The notes beneath the pieces were generated by a model that was not told the DNA's origin, ran no database searches, and was given only the letters and a program-made list of their open reading frames with translations. Shown here one piece after another: positions 1 through 11,282 of a stretch of 64,000 bases of DNA (position 1 is its first letter; each line of letters begins with the position of its first letter). A program made the position numbers and the translations under genes. The stretch covers positions 1-64,000 of the forward strand of contig JADFUC010001150.1 of assembly GCA_019722365.1 (NCBI GenBank), read 5' to 3'. The stretch is from Lithospermum erythrorhizon (taxonomy: Eukaryota > Streptophyta > Magnoliopsida > Boraginales > Boraginaceae).

Positions 1-1357
1 TGAACCCAAAACCAGCCTGATATCAAATCTGAATTTGGTGAGACATGTTATTTAACTTATCAACTACTTAAGACATATTCAAAATATTTTAAAAATAAAT
101 AAATAACACACATTTAGAGAGATAGATATTTAATCTCTCGAGGACTCCACATTACATCACTTAACAAGTGAAATGTCGACATAAGTCCTATTACAGCACT
201 TTACAAGTGCAAGTCTTGTATTCTTCAAAGACCTTGAAACGTTCTCAAGCGCTGCTCTTGTGGATATATTCTGCTCAACCCTACCCACAAAGAAGAGCAT
301 ACTACTACTCTAACTCAATCTCTAGACAAAGACGCAGCTCAGGGTAAATGAATACAAGAATAAAAGAAATACGACTCACAGTCGCTTACAACATCGCATG
401 TAATCAGAATAAATAAATTAAACTGGTCATATCTAAATACCTCCTTTTCCATTCCATAACAATATATACGGGAAAAACATTAAATAAATAAATGCACTTA
501 ATGTCATATATATTAAAATGAAATGAGATTAAATGTGTTCATAATTGACTAATTAATTACTCCATTATTTTATAATTAATTACTAATTAATGTAAATTTT
601 GAATTTAAATATATTCACACGACACGATAATTATTACAATAATTATCAGCCACTTAAATCATGGAATAATTACTTACAAGTAATTAACTCCAAAATTCAA
701 AATTTAAAAGTTATCATGAAAATATTTTCAAAAATTATCAATTAATGAAAATAATTATGAAAGGGAAATATAAATCAAATTTAATGCCATTCAAGATATA
801 TATTCAATTATCTTAATGACAAAATTTATGATTTAACATTTAAAACCGAAATTAATAATTACCAATAATTTCAAAACCAAAAATAATTACATAAAATACA
901 TTTAGGGTTTTCTAAAAACGATCACTCTAACTTCAACGAATTAAAACCGCTGCCCGCCACCCACGAGCGACACGCGCCGCTGCCATAGTACGGTTTATGG
1001 CCCGCCGCGGTGGCCGAACGCGTAATTCGTACCGGACGCGGAAATTTCAAACCTCACTGTGAAATCGAAAATGATTCAACCTCAAATTAAAAATGCAAAT
1101 AAATCAATTTTTAATCCCTTTTCTTCTGTCTATGAAACAATTAAATAAACATCAAATCATCATCAAAATCAATACATGAAATGATGATTCCAGCCATGTG
1201 AAAAATATATGAAATGGGTTGATTTTTTTTTCATATTATATATTCATCAATTGAATATATAAATCATGAAATAATCAAATTAACTAACAACTATTTCAAC
1301 ACACAATCAAACTAGATAAAATATATCAAACTTGAGTAGGCTTTGGAGTGCCATCAA
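1..1357 (-). mobile_element. Ty1/copia element 1: untranslated leader, rest off-window
   Basis: AT-rich internal DNA downstream (on the minus strand) of the LTR at 1358-2342. Positions about 425-835 match 16965-17360 in inverted orientation over roughly 400 bases. At 16965-17360 the same sequence forms the leader of the truncated copia element there. No reading frame of note occurs, and gag and pol would lie left of the window. A plain tRNA-Met primer-binding site was not recognised next to the LTR. Confidence 0.65.
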
Positions 1358-2342
1358 GTAGGAATCTAGTATGAATTTCATTTGTGATAAAACACCAAAT
1401 TCATACATCCCGGATCCTCAAAATGATATAAATTAATCTAAAACACATAATTAACAATTATGAATACAAGAGTTCTTACAGATGCCAGTGGAAGTCTATC
1501 TCCAAATCTTCACGTGTCAGCCCTTGAATTCCAAATTTGAGCACTTCAAATGTAGTGCATCTAGTTGGTTGTGTAATACCGTAGAGAGAGTGTGTTGAAT
1601 CCTACACTTGTGCTTGCTGTAACAAAAAGAGGATAAAAGGGACGAAAAACCACAAATGAAACTCTGCTTCATTTGTGTTCTCACGGCCAAAGCGAAAATG
1701 GAGGCCAACCAAATGATTTTGCAAATCATTAGGTATTATTAGGTAACTAGGTTAAATATAATATTATTATTTAATTTAAAGCTTCAACCGGCTTCAGTTA
1801 ATTCCAGCCTACCCCGCTTAATTTAATTAAATGTTAAGTAAAATCAAACACTAACAAGTCAGTTAATAGTTACCAACAAGTTACTAACAACAAGCTCGGT
1901 CTGCCAACTAATGTCGAATTCAATTCAATTGACTAATTAATTAATTCGGGTTCATTCAATTTATTTTTACATTATCAATGTAAAATTCCCAATAGAGAAT
2001 ATTCGTTGATTACAATCCACTCTCAATTTAGCAAATGTAGTTTAATTTCGTACATGAAATATAATTCAACGTCACTGTATGTGTGTGACCTTCTAGGCTC
2101 GTGATAATAGTGTTGTATAATAATAATAATTAATCAATTACTATTATTATAACGATTAATGAGTAAGATCTAGCAATCGCCATAACCCCTTAAATTATCA
2201 TGAGAACCCAAACTAGTAATATGCTAACACAAGGTGAACACTAAATTCCGGCAAGAATCACATTTAACCAACCCGGTAATGAATTGATACACAATTGTCT
2301 CAACGGGCATAATAAAGTAACCACCCTTACTGATTTCCAACA
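1358..2342 (-). repeat. 5' LTR of Ty1/copia element 1
   Basis: On the minus strand it begins TGTTGGAAATCA at 2342 and runs to about 1358. It aligns over its length with the 3' LTR at 22209-23182, for example minus-strand 2300-2110 with 22240-22440 and 1440-1370 with 23100-23180. The lengths are near equal (about 985 and 974 bp). The outer flank is agttt. The minus-strand ORFs at 2224-2427 and 1517-1729 are chance frames in LTR sequence. Confidence 0.75.
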
Positions 2343-2408
2343 AGTTTATCCTCATCCTCGTGGAGACAAGGCGCTTTATCCTATCGCCGTGAGCGTCATG
2401 GGCGCTTT
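2343..2408 (-). repeat. Left fragment of a CGCTTTATCCT tandem repeat
   Basis: Carries GGCGCTTTATCC units separated by CTCGTGGAG- and GTGAGCG-like spacers. The same repeat resumes at 5961, directly after the solo LTR. The two parts were therefore one array, probably inside the Tat-like element, before the LTR element inserted. Confidence 0.6.
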
Positions 2409-2890
2409 TGTAATAACCCGTCTGCATTAATATTACCGTAATAGTATACTAGTTGCTCGGTGGATTATTTCGAGGAGAAATAAAATTTCGGTTGAATAGT
2501 TGAAAATTAAACGACCGGCCGGGGTTGGTAGTACATTTCTCGGTATTTGGAATTTTAAAGTTGTAATCGAGCGGAAATGATATTTGGGTGGTAATATACC
2601 TGAAAGTGTGTGAATGTTAATGTCAGTTTACTCACGAGATAAAGCTTAAACGGTAAGATCATCAATCTAAACGATCGGGTTCACCATATAAAGCTAATGG
2701 GCCAACCCATTAACCCATAAACCAACCAAGCCCAAAAGAGAAAGGATCGTAATTTCCTTCTCCCTTTTCACGACACGCATGAGCTCACCTCCCCCCCTTT
2801 GGATTTTTTCTTCTGATTTGTCTTCCATCTCGCAAGCTTTGACCTCAAATTCTTGGAGAGTTTCTCCTCATCATCATCCTCTTTCGATTC

Positions 2891-3202
2891 AAGGTAAAAA
2901 AGTACGATTTTTAGTATTTCGTGAGTTTTGTCATTGAAGTTGACTTTTTGTATTTTGAATTTTATTGCTATAATCGATTCTTTTGGTTCTAAATTAGTTA
3001 TTCTTGAGTTGAAATTACGTGGTTTTGATGTGAATTTCTGGACGCTTTTAGTGGTCGTTGACTTTGGAATTTCGGGGTTGACTTCGGTTTTATGAGATAT
3101 TATTGAATATAATTATTATTCAGCTTAGATTATAGTATGTGACGAGTAATAATCGATTTTTGGGTAGAACCATGGTATAGTTGGGTTGACTTTGAGTTGA
3201 CT
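2891..3202 (+). promoter_or_regulatory. Splice-donor-like site and TTGACT cluster in LTR copy A
   Basis: The sequence AAGGTAAA (GT at 2894) lies at the position where copies B and C have TTAAGGTAAG. Downstream lie five TTGACT hexamers at 2941, 3058, 3078, 3186 and 3197. TTGAC[CT] is the known core of the WRKY-binding W-box. Function is inferred only from recurrence between copies. Confidence 0.45.
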
Positions 3203-4204
3203 TTGCTGATCTTTTTCTAAAAATGTCAAGGAGAGTATAAATATGTTATTGACCTTTATCAGATTGTTTTGAGGTGGAAATTATAACTTATAAGTTGTCG
3301 AGGAATATATGGTGAAATTAGTTTTATTAGATTTCCGAGTTGTAAACGGGCTTTGGGATTCGAGGCGCAGAAATTGCCGAAGTTAGTTGGAAATTGGGGT
3401 CCGACGAAAATGCCAAGATTTCTAAGTACGCCATTGACCGACATGGATTGCCGATAGTTGAAATCGTCATTTAAATTGTCATTGAACATAATTAGTAACT
3501 GCATACTTAAGTTGTCAATTTATAACTAAATGGGCCGAAATGAATTTAATTAAGATAAGTGGTTAAAATTGTCAGGAGTAGTAATTCGTGCTTCCGGTGT
3601 TTTGATTAGACGCCGGATCGCGAAAGTACTCGATCGAATAGCGGACGCTTATCATGCGCAACTGGCGCAGTACTTATCTCACGGGTGCTACTTTACGCAT
3701 TTCTACTTTAAATTGTGTGAACCCGCTATCAGGCGATTTCATGGAGTACAGGCATGTCATCGTGGTGGATTTATATGAGAAATTGCATACATAATCATGA
3801 TGATTATGTGTGATTTATTTGTATGGAGCCATGATATGATTGTGATTGTATTTCTGTGGCGCTTGAAGATTTGGCGTGAGGTAAGTAATGAACTCCTCAA
3901 CTTACGCTTCTTGTGTTTCAGGGCATCACGGCATTTTTGAGTTTCGTATTCTATTCCAGACTTCTTTGTATTTCCGCGGGCCTTGCCTGCATTTCGATTT
4001 CAGCCTTGTCGGCACTTTGTATTTCTCGCGGGCCATGTCGCACTTTTTGGTATTTCGCGGCCTTAGTCGGTGTCAGGATTGATTTATGATTTAGATATTT
4101 TAGTCAAGCAGGCTTGAGCATTGCTTCGAGTAGAGAGTTGGTTATCGGGAGGTGTCAAGTTGGAGTTATGACCCTATAGTCAGATGATTAGTGGGTTAGC
4201 GACT

Positions 4205-4500
4205 CCTCCTTCCTTGTAGATACGTGATCACTGCTGGTCTTATACGGCATAAGTGTTGGAGATCTATTATCACTTTGATACGCAGATTGTCGCTATTCCT
4301 GAAGTACTTCGGTATAAGTGCAGCCAGATCTATTATCACTTTGATATGTGCATTGTTAGTGTTGGCCTTATACTTCTGCATAAGTGTTGTTAGATCTATT
4401 ATCACTTTGCTATGTGCATTGTCGATGTTATCTATATTTTATAAGTGCAGCGAGATCTATTATCGGGCTTGCTATGTATCATAGCTGGCCTTTATAATAC
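4205..4500 (+). repeat. Tandem repeats inside LTR copy A
   Basis: About four degenerate units built on ATCTATTATCACTTTG plus a CATAAGTG/TATAAGTG block. This is the same place in the LTR that holds TATAAG-rich repeats at 46540-47030 and 62505-62670. The overlapping ORFs on both strands here (4196-4484) come from the repeat periodicity. Confidence 0.65.
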
Positions 4501-5960
4501 GTATAAGAGCAAGAGTTTATCAAAGAATTGGTCCATTCCCTAGATCTGGATTGAGCGACATTGTGAGGTTGGTAGTCAGGAGATACGAGAGATATACCAC
4601 GACTGGTGCTATAGTCGTGAGCCGAAATCTCCGTGGATTTTATCTCCGTGTGACGTGTGCTTATCGAGACTTTGTATTTATATCTGAATTTGTTGTTTAA
4701 ATTTCTATGGTGTTGTGGCAACTGCTTTTATGACTCGCTTATTGGTTATGAACATCAGGACATTATACTAGAGGTTGCCTCATGAAATTATGTCTAATTA
4801 GGTTTCTGCTGATTATTGATAATATTATCGATTTTCTTGTGGCCTTGTGGATCGTATTAATCGCTATACATCCTTTTGCTGCTACAAAAGCTTTGTTGGT
4901 TAATGATTTGAGATAACTTTGAATGAGGGCATTAGAATAAAAAAATTATAAACCGACGCTCATGCTAATCTATGGATGACGTTGATGTGATATTTTATAT
5001 ATATAGTGGAAAGTCAGATCAAACGTTAGTATAGCAAGCGATCTAACTACTAATGCTTGATACCATTAAGGTGAATAAGTTCCGTAAACTAAACGAAGAA
5101 TTTGCCGAGATAATTCCACTTGCTTGGCCCGATTTAAGATATACATTGCTCGCCTGTATTAAGATAATGAAACGATTTGGCGTTCTTATGATAAACATTC
5201 AGATGTCATAGGAGGTGTGGCTTAATTATAATTGGGAATAGTACTTTCCGTGGATCAAGATAATCGTCGAAGTCAGCGAATGTTGAGTCATGTAATGCTT
5301 GTATATTATATCGTGAATTAGCTATACTTCGTAAACATAACAAATAGAAAGATATCTCTTTTGTGATTATGCGTATCGAGTAAGTTCTCGACGCGCTGAT
5401 TTATCGCAAGTAGTCAAGCTCCACAAGGAAAGATTTATATTTGTATGAAAAAGAGTAATATAAAAATATAACTTCGGCGATATACCTTTTAAATAGGTAA
5501 GGGCTCAATTATCCTTGTTTGTATGATAAGGTGGGTTAACTTCTCTCGATATTTGTATTCACTCTCAGCCTTCCTCACCGACTCCCTGGTATTTTCCTAA
5601 GTAATGGGCGGCTGGCGCCCAGTCATGGATGACTGAGATGATTTGACCGAGTAGCTACGCACTAGCAGAGGTGGCGATGGTGGCTCAAGACCTCAAATTA
5701 CACTTTTATCTTCTTGGAGTTTTTGTTTGTATCGTAATAATTTATTGTTGTCTCGAGTTGTAAACCAAGTTGTTTGATGTTTTATTTATATTATTACTTT
5801 TCTACTTTGTTGGGTTAGTTCAATTCGATGGACGAAGTTGTATTATTTTTATTATCGTTAAATGAAGTCATTTTTATCAAGTATCCAACCTGCTTACTCC
5901 CATTATTTAGGTTGACGACGGTCCCACCTCGTGGGCCCACCTCGGGCGGGTCGCGTTACA

Positions 5961-6130
5961 AGTTTATCCTCGTGCTCGTGAGCGCGGGGCGCTTTATCCT
6001 ATGCCTGCGACGCCAGGCGCTTTATCCTCATGCTCGTGGAGCCGCTTTTGGGTGTTTATTCTCGTTGTGAGCGCTGGTTGCGCTTTATTTTCGTGCTCGT
6101 GGAGTTTCGTGGGCAAGCGATCTCATGATC
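5961..6130 (-). repeat. CGCTTTATCCT minisatellite, main part
   Basis: Five or six imperfect units of roughly 27 bp with the core GCGCTTTATCCT followed by CGTGCTCGTG and GAGC-type bases. It continues the fragment at 2343-2408. It sits 3' of the Tat-like gag on the minus strand and probably belongs to that element. Confidence 0.6.
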
Positions 6131-8900
6131 GTGAGCGCTGTGTTTGATGGCTTTAGTAGGCAACGCCTCGTGTTGGCGACGTAAGGTTCACTGATGGTTA
6201 TCTTCATTTGTTGTAGGCGTTGTTGTATCAGCGAGAAAAGTACATTTTGCATGCAATTGCTTTAAGTCGCTTTCTTTCACAATGGGTCGAAGCAATCTAC
6301 CGATGCGATGCCAGTAGGAGTTTGGTTGCGGGATTTGCTGCGTCGGCCTCTCGCGCGGGCCGCTGGCCTGTTGTTCCCAATCTTTGAAGTCCCTTTTTTC
6401 TTTTTTGGGCCGCTTGCCCCCAACTTCCTCGAAGACCGCTTATGGTTTGATCCTTTTGGCCTCTTGCATGGCCGCTTGGCTGTTGCTCCACTTTTAAATA
6501 CCATTTTATGGTTTAGTATTTCGGCCTCGGGTATGGTCAGTTGGGTATGTTGCCCCCACCTGAAGATCGCTCTTTTCTTCTTGGTTGTTTGTTCCCGTGG
6601 TTCGTTGTTCCATTTGGCTTTGTGGTTGATCACATCGCCATTTCTTTGGTGCAACATCTATGATTTGCCGAGGTAACTCCCAAGAGCCCCCTCAAGCATG
6701 GTGTTTCTCATTTGAGCTAATTTCTTCTTAACTTCCTTTTGCCACATGTGCATTTAGAATCCTCATGAGTCTTCTTTCATGGAGCAACACCGACTTCCCA
6801 CTCATTCTTCTTTTCTCCAATCTTTGTCACGGGAGTTAATGGATAATTTCTCCATTCCTTCTTCTTTTCTCCATTTTGCCGGGAGTTACCGAGTAGCTTC
6901 CCCATGTATTCTTCTTTTCCGTGAGTCTCTGATTTGAAGCAAGAAGCCTCTATGCATTCTTCTTTCCCGTGAGTCTTTGTCTTTTTTGATGACAGTCACA
7001 TGATCTGTGGGAGACCTTGTCTCTTGAAGACACATGGCCCCTCGACAAGCTCCAAGCTTATCACCTTCTCCTCGAACGTGAAGCATTTTGGCAGATGCCC
7101 CACCATTGCGTGATACTTGCGTGAGTTTGGCTCGGTGCTTCTGGCTTCTTCCGGCTTTTGACTCGGCAACTCTAGAGCTTCTCCTTCCAAGATTCCTCCA
7201 AGATCACCGCGTGAAACCGAAGTCGTGGAATGGATATTCCTTTAGCTCGCAGTTTTTCGGCAATGGCCGGACGACTCCCCGCTTTCCAAAGTTAGTGTCT
7301 CCTTGTGTTCTTTTAGTTTTGAAGGAGAACTTCGTTGAATTAGAAGTTATGGCATGTACTTCTTCTTTGTCTGGCTCTTCCATATCTTCGTCTTCATTTT
7401 CAGATTTGGCTTCGTAGAGTGTGGATGTTGACGTATACGTACCCCTCTCTTTGTTGGCAGCTATGGTCAACTCCATGTCATGAGCTCTGGTGGATAGCTA
7501 CTCAAGGCCTGTAGTATCCTCAGAAATGTACTCAGCCCCATTTACATGCCTTGTATGCAACATGTCAATGGGCGGAGGATTCCGGCGCGTATTGTCTTTA
7601 CATTCTCGAGTGGCTGCCTCCTCCATCCGTCAATGCATCGCCATCGGCCTTTTGGCATACTGCCTCATTCCCCGCCAAATATCATGTCGACCGGCCCTCC
7701 CGCGCCGAAGAAGCGGTAAGTGAATTCGCTATCCGCTAAGCACCAACTATCTATGGAGTCGGATTCCGCCCGGGCCGCACTCACCTCGGCTACGCCTTTT
7801 AACGAATGGACGAACTACTCGACCAATGAGGTTCCAGCTTGTTCCTGTCAGTTGCATGCTCTTTATAAAGTGAGCGATGTGTCATTGGGATTCCTAAACG
7901 CCATCGAACCGCTGAACTTTCGGGGCCGGGTACTTCGAGGCACGCTGTGAGCCCATCTATGCTGCTTAGGGCTTAGCATATTAATATGGTGGTAGATTCT
8001 CTTGGCTGTCTTTTTATCAAGCCCTAATATGAACTCCCGCAACAACCGGTATGGTTCTATCAACAGATGCATGGTGCTTTTAAGCCGCTCTCGAGACAGT
8101 CCACGCGAGTACTTCGATGCTTGAGGCGCGGGGTGCTGGATGACCCTAATATTTTCTGGAGGCATTTGCACCTTCCGAGGGGCCGTGGCCTCTTGCGTCG
8201 GCTTCTCAGCCTTTGCGTCCGGTGCTCGTGGGTCGAAAGTAATTCTCTCGCTATGGAAAAGAGAGGGACTCTCTACAAAACAAGATGTGTTTGGATCTCT
8301 TCCACCATTTTTGGGAAGTAGTGGATTATCCTGCTCTCTATGGGCGGTGGATTCCCGCCATCATCACGGTGAGAGGTATGAAGCCTGATCGTTATAGGAT
8401 CCTCAGATGTATTGGCTTTCTATGGAAGGCTTTCGGAGGTAGAACCGCACTCAAGTGATTTACTTAAAGCATCAGAATGGATGGTTCTCGACCTTCAGAG
8501 TATTCGATGTCCCTTTCAAATGTGGGACATGTCGGTTACTGCCAGTTGTAGACGCCTAATTGATTGATCTGGTAAATAATTCGCTGCTTTTCGCTTCTAA
8601 GGCCTCAGTATCTTCGGAGCTTTAAAACCCTCAGCTTGTATTTTGTCTTTAAGGGCTTCTCTCGAGCTAGTGTGAGACTCCATACTTTCGCTAGCATCTC
8701 TCCAGTCATTAAGCTCTAGGCTGCCAGAATCTGCTTGATTTGTTTCACGTGGTTGGTAATACACGCCTAATTGGTCTGTGTAACTCGATGTATCGCTTCG
8801 CTGCGGACTCCATCACCAGTACTTCTGGAACATGGCGGCAGTCCGGATACCCCTTAGGAACTATTTTTGTGGTTTCTAAGTCGAGTGACGGTATAGACAT
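6131..8900 (-). mobile_element. Internal region of Tat-like Ty3/gypsy element
   Basis: Minus-strand internal DNA between the primer-binding site at 8901-8922 and the minisatellite. It contains the broken gag described separately, then a basic, Lys/Arg-rich frame (6277-6657) that looks like the low-complexity linker after the gag zinc-knuckle region. No protease, reverse transcriptase or integrase was seen before 6131, so pol is deleted or lies beyond the other insertions to the left. Confidence 0.65.
6880..8400 (-). pseudogene. gag: gag of Tat-like Ty3/gypsy retrotransposon, frameshifted
   Basis: Gag is the structural particle protein of the retrotransposon. Reading the minus strand and allowing frame changes, I see in order: YPAPKVQRFDG near 7930, HIAHF and a VVRPFVK block near 7850-7800, ELSTRAHDMELTIAANKERG-like residues at about 7490-7435, and a KYHAMVGHLPKCF block near 7110-7070. 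The last resembles the plant gag motif with C and H residues ahead of the linker. This order matches gag of the Tat/Ogre/Retand group as I remember it. At least four frameshifts and several stops prevent a complete product. The ORFs at 7204-7476 and 6996-7190 are surviving pieces. The tract at 7863-8171 covers the N-terminal half in a partly wrong frame. Lineage within the Tat group is uncertain. Confidence 0.75.
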
Positions 8901-8922
8901 GGTCCCACCGGGCGTGCTTTTA
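8901..8922 (-). other. Primer-binding-site region of Tat-like element
   Basis: The minus strand reads AAGCACGCCCGGTGGGACC directly after the LTR end. Tat-group elements commonly have GGCACGCCCGGTGGGAC-like sequence at this place, where minus-strand DNA synthesis is primed. One or two bases differ at its 5' edge. Confidence 0.7.
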
Positions 8923-8925
8923 ATT

Positions 8926-10254
8926 TGTATCGCGAAAGAGATTTTATTATTTATAAACGCTCAATAATAAAATCCCTTTGGAAATATCTTTTATCGGTAC
9001 AAAGAAATAATTTGGCTCAAACGGATCGGGGTCCGCTTCCATCACTAGGGTCCTCCTACTTATGCTAACGCCGCTGAAGCCGACTGAACGAATGTGAGCC
9101 GAAAAGTTTGGAGTTGGATAGAAGACCGGATGTGGCCCGGACGTACTGGGTCTCGACGTTAGATTTGGTCCGAACCGAGGTGCCTTCGCAAATGGCCGAT
9201 CCCACATGGCGTGCGTGAGACTGGACGTTTGTCTCGACTGGTCCGGGGTATGTCTCTGGGATCTTGTAGGTCGCTGGATGAACCGTGTAGCTTTGAGCTT
9301 GGTTCTCTCTTCAAAGAATAGCCTTCCGCAACAGAAATTTTCCTGCGACGTGGTTCCGTTTATTTGATGCAGACGAGGCTTCCAAGGATCCTCTCCTCGG
9401 ATTTGAAGCCTGTAGGGATCCTTCAATTTTTCGTGTTTCCGCAACTTGATTTGTGACGTTGGTGGGCCTCAAGCAGCTAGGCCTTCAAATGCTGCTTCCC
9501 GCAACTCGATTCGCGACGCAGGCCTCAGCAGCCGCGGATTCCCCTGCGGTCTTGGATTGCGGTGGCAGGGGCTTCAGCTGTTTCCCCGCTGCCCTGTAGG
9601 ATTCAGGAGCGCGGGCTTCAAGCACTGGCCCCAGATTTGCTGCGCAGGGTCTTAGCAGCCGTGTCTCCTCGCGCAAATTGACCTCTCGTAGCTTTTCTCG
9701 CTTTTCTTTCTCCGCTTTTCTTGGCTCTTCAGTTGTTCCAACCTCTTGTGATTTTCGAATTTAGGGGGGTATTTATAGGCTTCCGGGCCTGATCCTCGAT
9801 TGGTCGGGCTTGTTTTCGTTTCGATACCACGAACCGTTGATTGAGGCACGATCCGGACCGTTGTCGATTTGGAATTACTTGGCCTCAAGCAACCTAATAG
9901 GCGCCCGTTAGTATCAGGGTCATTTTGGTACGTAGGGTCTTTTCGGGTCATTTCGCCTGTGGGTATTTTTGGTCATTTTGGCAAAGAATTTCTCGCTTTT
10001 GACCCAAATCTTCTTTTTGAATCTTCATTTTCAGCCCCGCATCTTCCTCGAAACTCCTTTTTTCAGGTTTAAATTAGGTTTATTTAATGTAAAACCCTAA
10101 TTTTAACCTGAATTTAATGTTAGGTCCTCACTTCACGGGAACCCTATTATTTTCAGTCGAACCCTAATCGACACGTTGCATCAGGCGATTGAGTGATTCG
10201 ATTTAATTAATAAATTCATAAAATGAATTTTATTAATAAAATTCGACTGTCTAC
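8926..10254 (-). repeat. 5' LTR of Tat-like Ty3/gypsy element
   Basis: On the minus strand it begins TGTAGACAGTCGAA at 10254 and ends GATACA at 8926, giving TGTA/TACA ends and 1329 bp. The start is followed by AT-rich U3, and the primer-binding site abuts the end. The minus-strand ORF at 8947-9444 lies inside the LTR and has no family resemblance. No second LTR copy is in the window. Confidence 0.7.
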
Positions 10255-10817
10255 AGTAACATAAGATAAAAATTAGGGGATAAAAAAAAATTAAAAGTAC
10301 TAAATGAAAGTGAAAAACGAAAACAGAATGAGTAGAAGACTATGGCTTTTTCTTTCTTTTCGTTGAGCAGATTAGTGACCATCTCATGTCACAATAATGA
10401 CTTCCGGTGGTCAACTAAACTGTCTTATCTTCTCAACTTTTCAATTTTTCTTTTCGGCCCCTAAATTTTATTCTATATTGCAATTGCATTCAAGAAGGTT
10501 TTTACAAGAAACCATGAGCCATCAGAAACACAGTCAATACTCCATATTAATCTACTAAAATAAATAAAAAGCAACTAATAAAAATTTAAAATTTAGACAA
10601 TATAATTAAAAAGAAAGAAGATCAAATCTTATATATGCTAGTAGCCTCTCAGTCATCTCCATTGAGGTAAATGGTTTATGTAGTTCTAACTTTGGAACTA
10701 TTTTTAGATTGACCTTTTAAGGAAGTAACAATTTATATTTACATAAAATTTGAAAATAATCTCCTCTTGATCAAAATATTGGGTTATATCAACCCACTCA
10801 ACTAAGACATCCCTTGG
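10255..10817. other. AT-rich DNA without recognised features
   Basis: Flank of the Tat-like LTR. It holds poly-A/T tracts and no coding frame. It may be the 3' part of whatever carries the two minus-strand ORFs at 10818-11639. Confidence 0.5.
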
Positions 10818-11162
10818 CTATTGAAATTGGCTCTTGTACCGGATTCTTTTGTACGCTAAGGTCATATTTAATACCACCCACTCAATTGGTGCATTTATTT
10901 CACCTTCAGTGGAGTGAAACTCCCCAATTTCAATAAATAAAATTTTCTTTCTCGACACAACATCCACCATATCATCTTTTTTAAACTTAAAATAATCTAT
11001 CACATCATTAACACCATCAAGAAAGTCATGCTCATGTTCAGAAGAAGAAATTTGAATATCATGGAAAGCAAAAGGGGTAGAGGGTACTTCCTGTTGAGGT
11101 TTCGCATGAACTGGTTGAAGCTCTTCTTGCCCATTTATCAAACAGTCTTCTCCATGGTTCAT
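10818..11162 (-). CDS. Unrecognised ORF, 114 codons (second of a pair)
   Basis: I do not recognise this protein. It has an acidic N-terminal half (QEELQPVHAKP, then a Ser/Glu/His stretch near SSSEHEHDF), a DYFKFKKDD segment, and a basic C-terminal end (AYKRIRYKSQFQ). No signal peptide or membrane segment is visible. It starts at ATG 11162 and ends TGA/TAA-proximal at 10818. The upstream ORF 11283-11639 lies on the same strand 120 bases away, separated by in-frame stops. In another frame the gap reads open in part, so the two may be one gene broken by a frameshift. Composition resembles accessory or gag-proximal frames of retroelements more than a cellular enzyme, but that is impression only. 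Confidence 0.3.
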   Translation of the reverse strand: MNHGEDCLINGQEELQPVHAKPQQEVPSTPFAFHDIQISSSEHEHDFLDGVNDVIDYFKFKKDDMVDVVSRKKILFIEIGEFHSTEGEINAPIEWVVLNMTLAYKRIRYKSQFQ

Positions 11163-11282
11163 TACTATTCAATTGCAACAACGTTTCAATTATCTAATCT
11201 ACACGACTAGATACATATTCAGTCTCAAGTGATCGATTCGTTGTCTGTGTTATGCTATCATTTACTCCGCTTGGATCGGAGG

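Larger units (their letters stand above)
2409..5960 (+). mobile_element. Solo LTR of long-LTR Ty3/gypsy family, copy A
   Basis: Begins TGTAATAACCCG and ends GGGTCGCGTTACA, so the ends are TGTAA/TTACA inverted repeats. Both flanks are the same tandem repeat. The 5-bp flanks (gcttt left, agttt right) match only imperfectly, so the target duplication is doubtful. No gag or pol lies inside, and the order of blocks is the same as in the LTRs at 44913-47838 and 61040-63465. It is about 1 kb longer than copy C, partly in 4700-5600. Small ORFs within, such as 3569-3778 and 3888-4082, are not gene-like. Confidence 0.75.

Noticed and set aside
4196..4484. Overlapping repeat-containing ORFs on both strands
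   Set aside because: Product of the tandem DNA repeat in LTR copy A. The frame is kept only by unit length.
6308..6676. 122-codon plus-strand ORF with hydrophobic, Pro/Leu-rich product
   Set aside because: It is antisense to the basic linker after the Tat-like gag, which runs on the minus strand. No family resemblance.
8947..9444. 165-codon minus-strand ORF, the second longest in the window
   Set aside because: It lies within the LTR of the Tat-like element (8926-10254), has no recognisable domain, and is open because the LTR is locally GC-rich.
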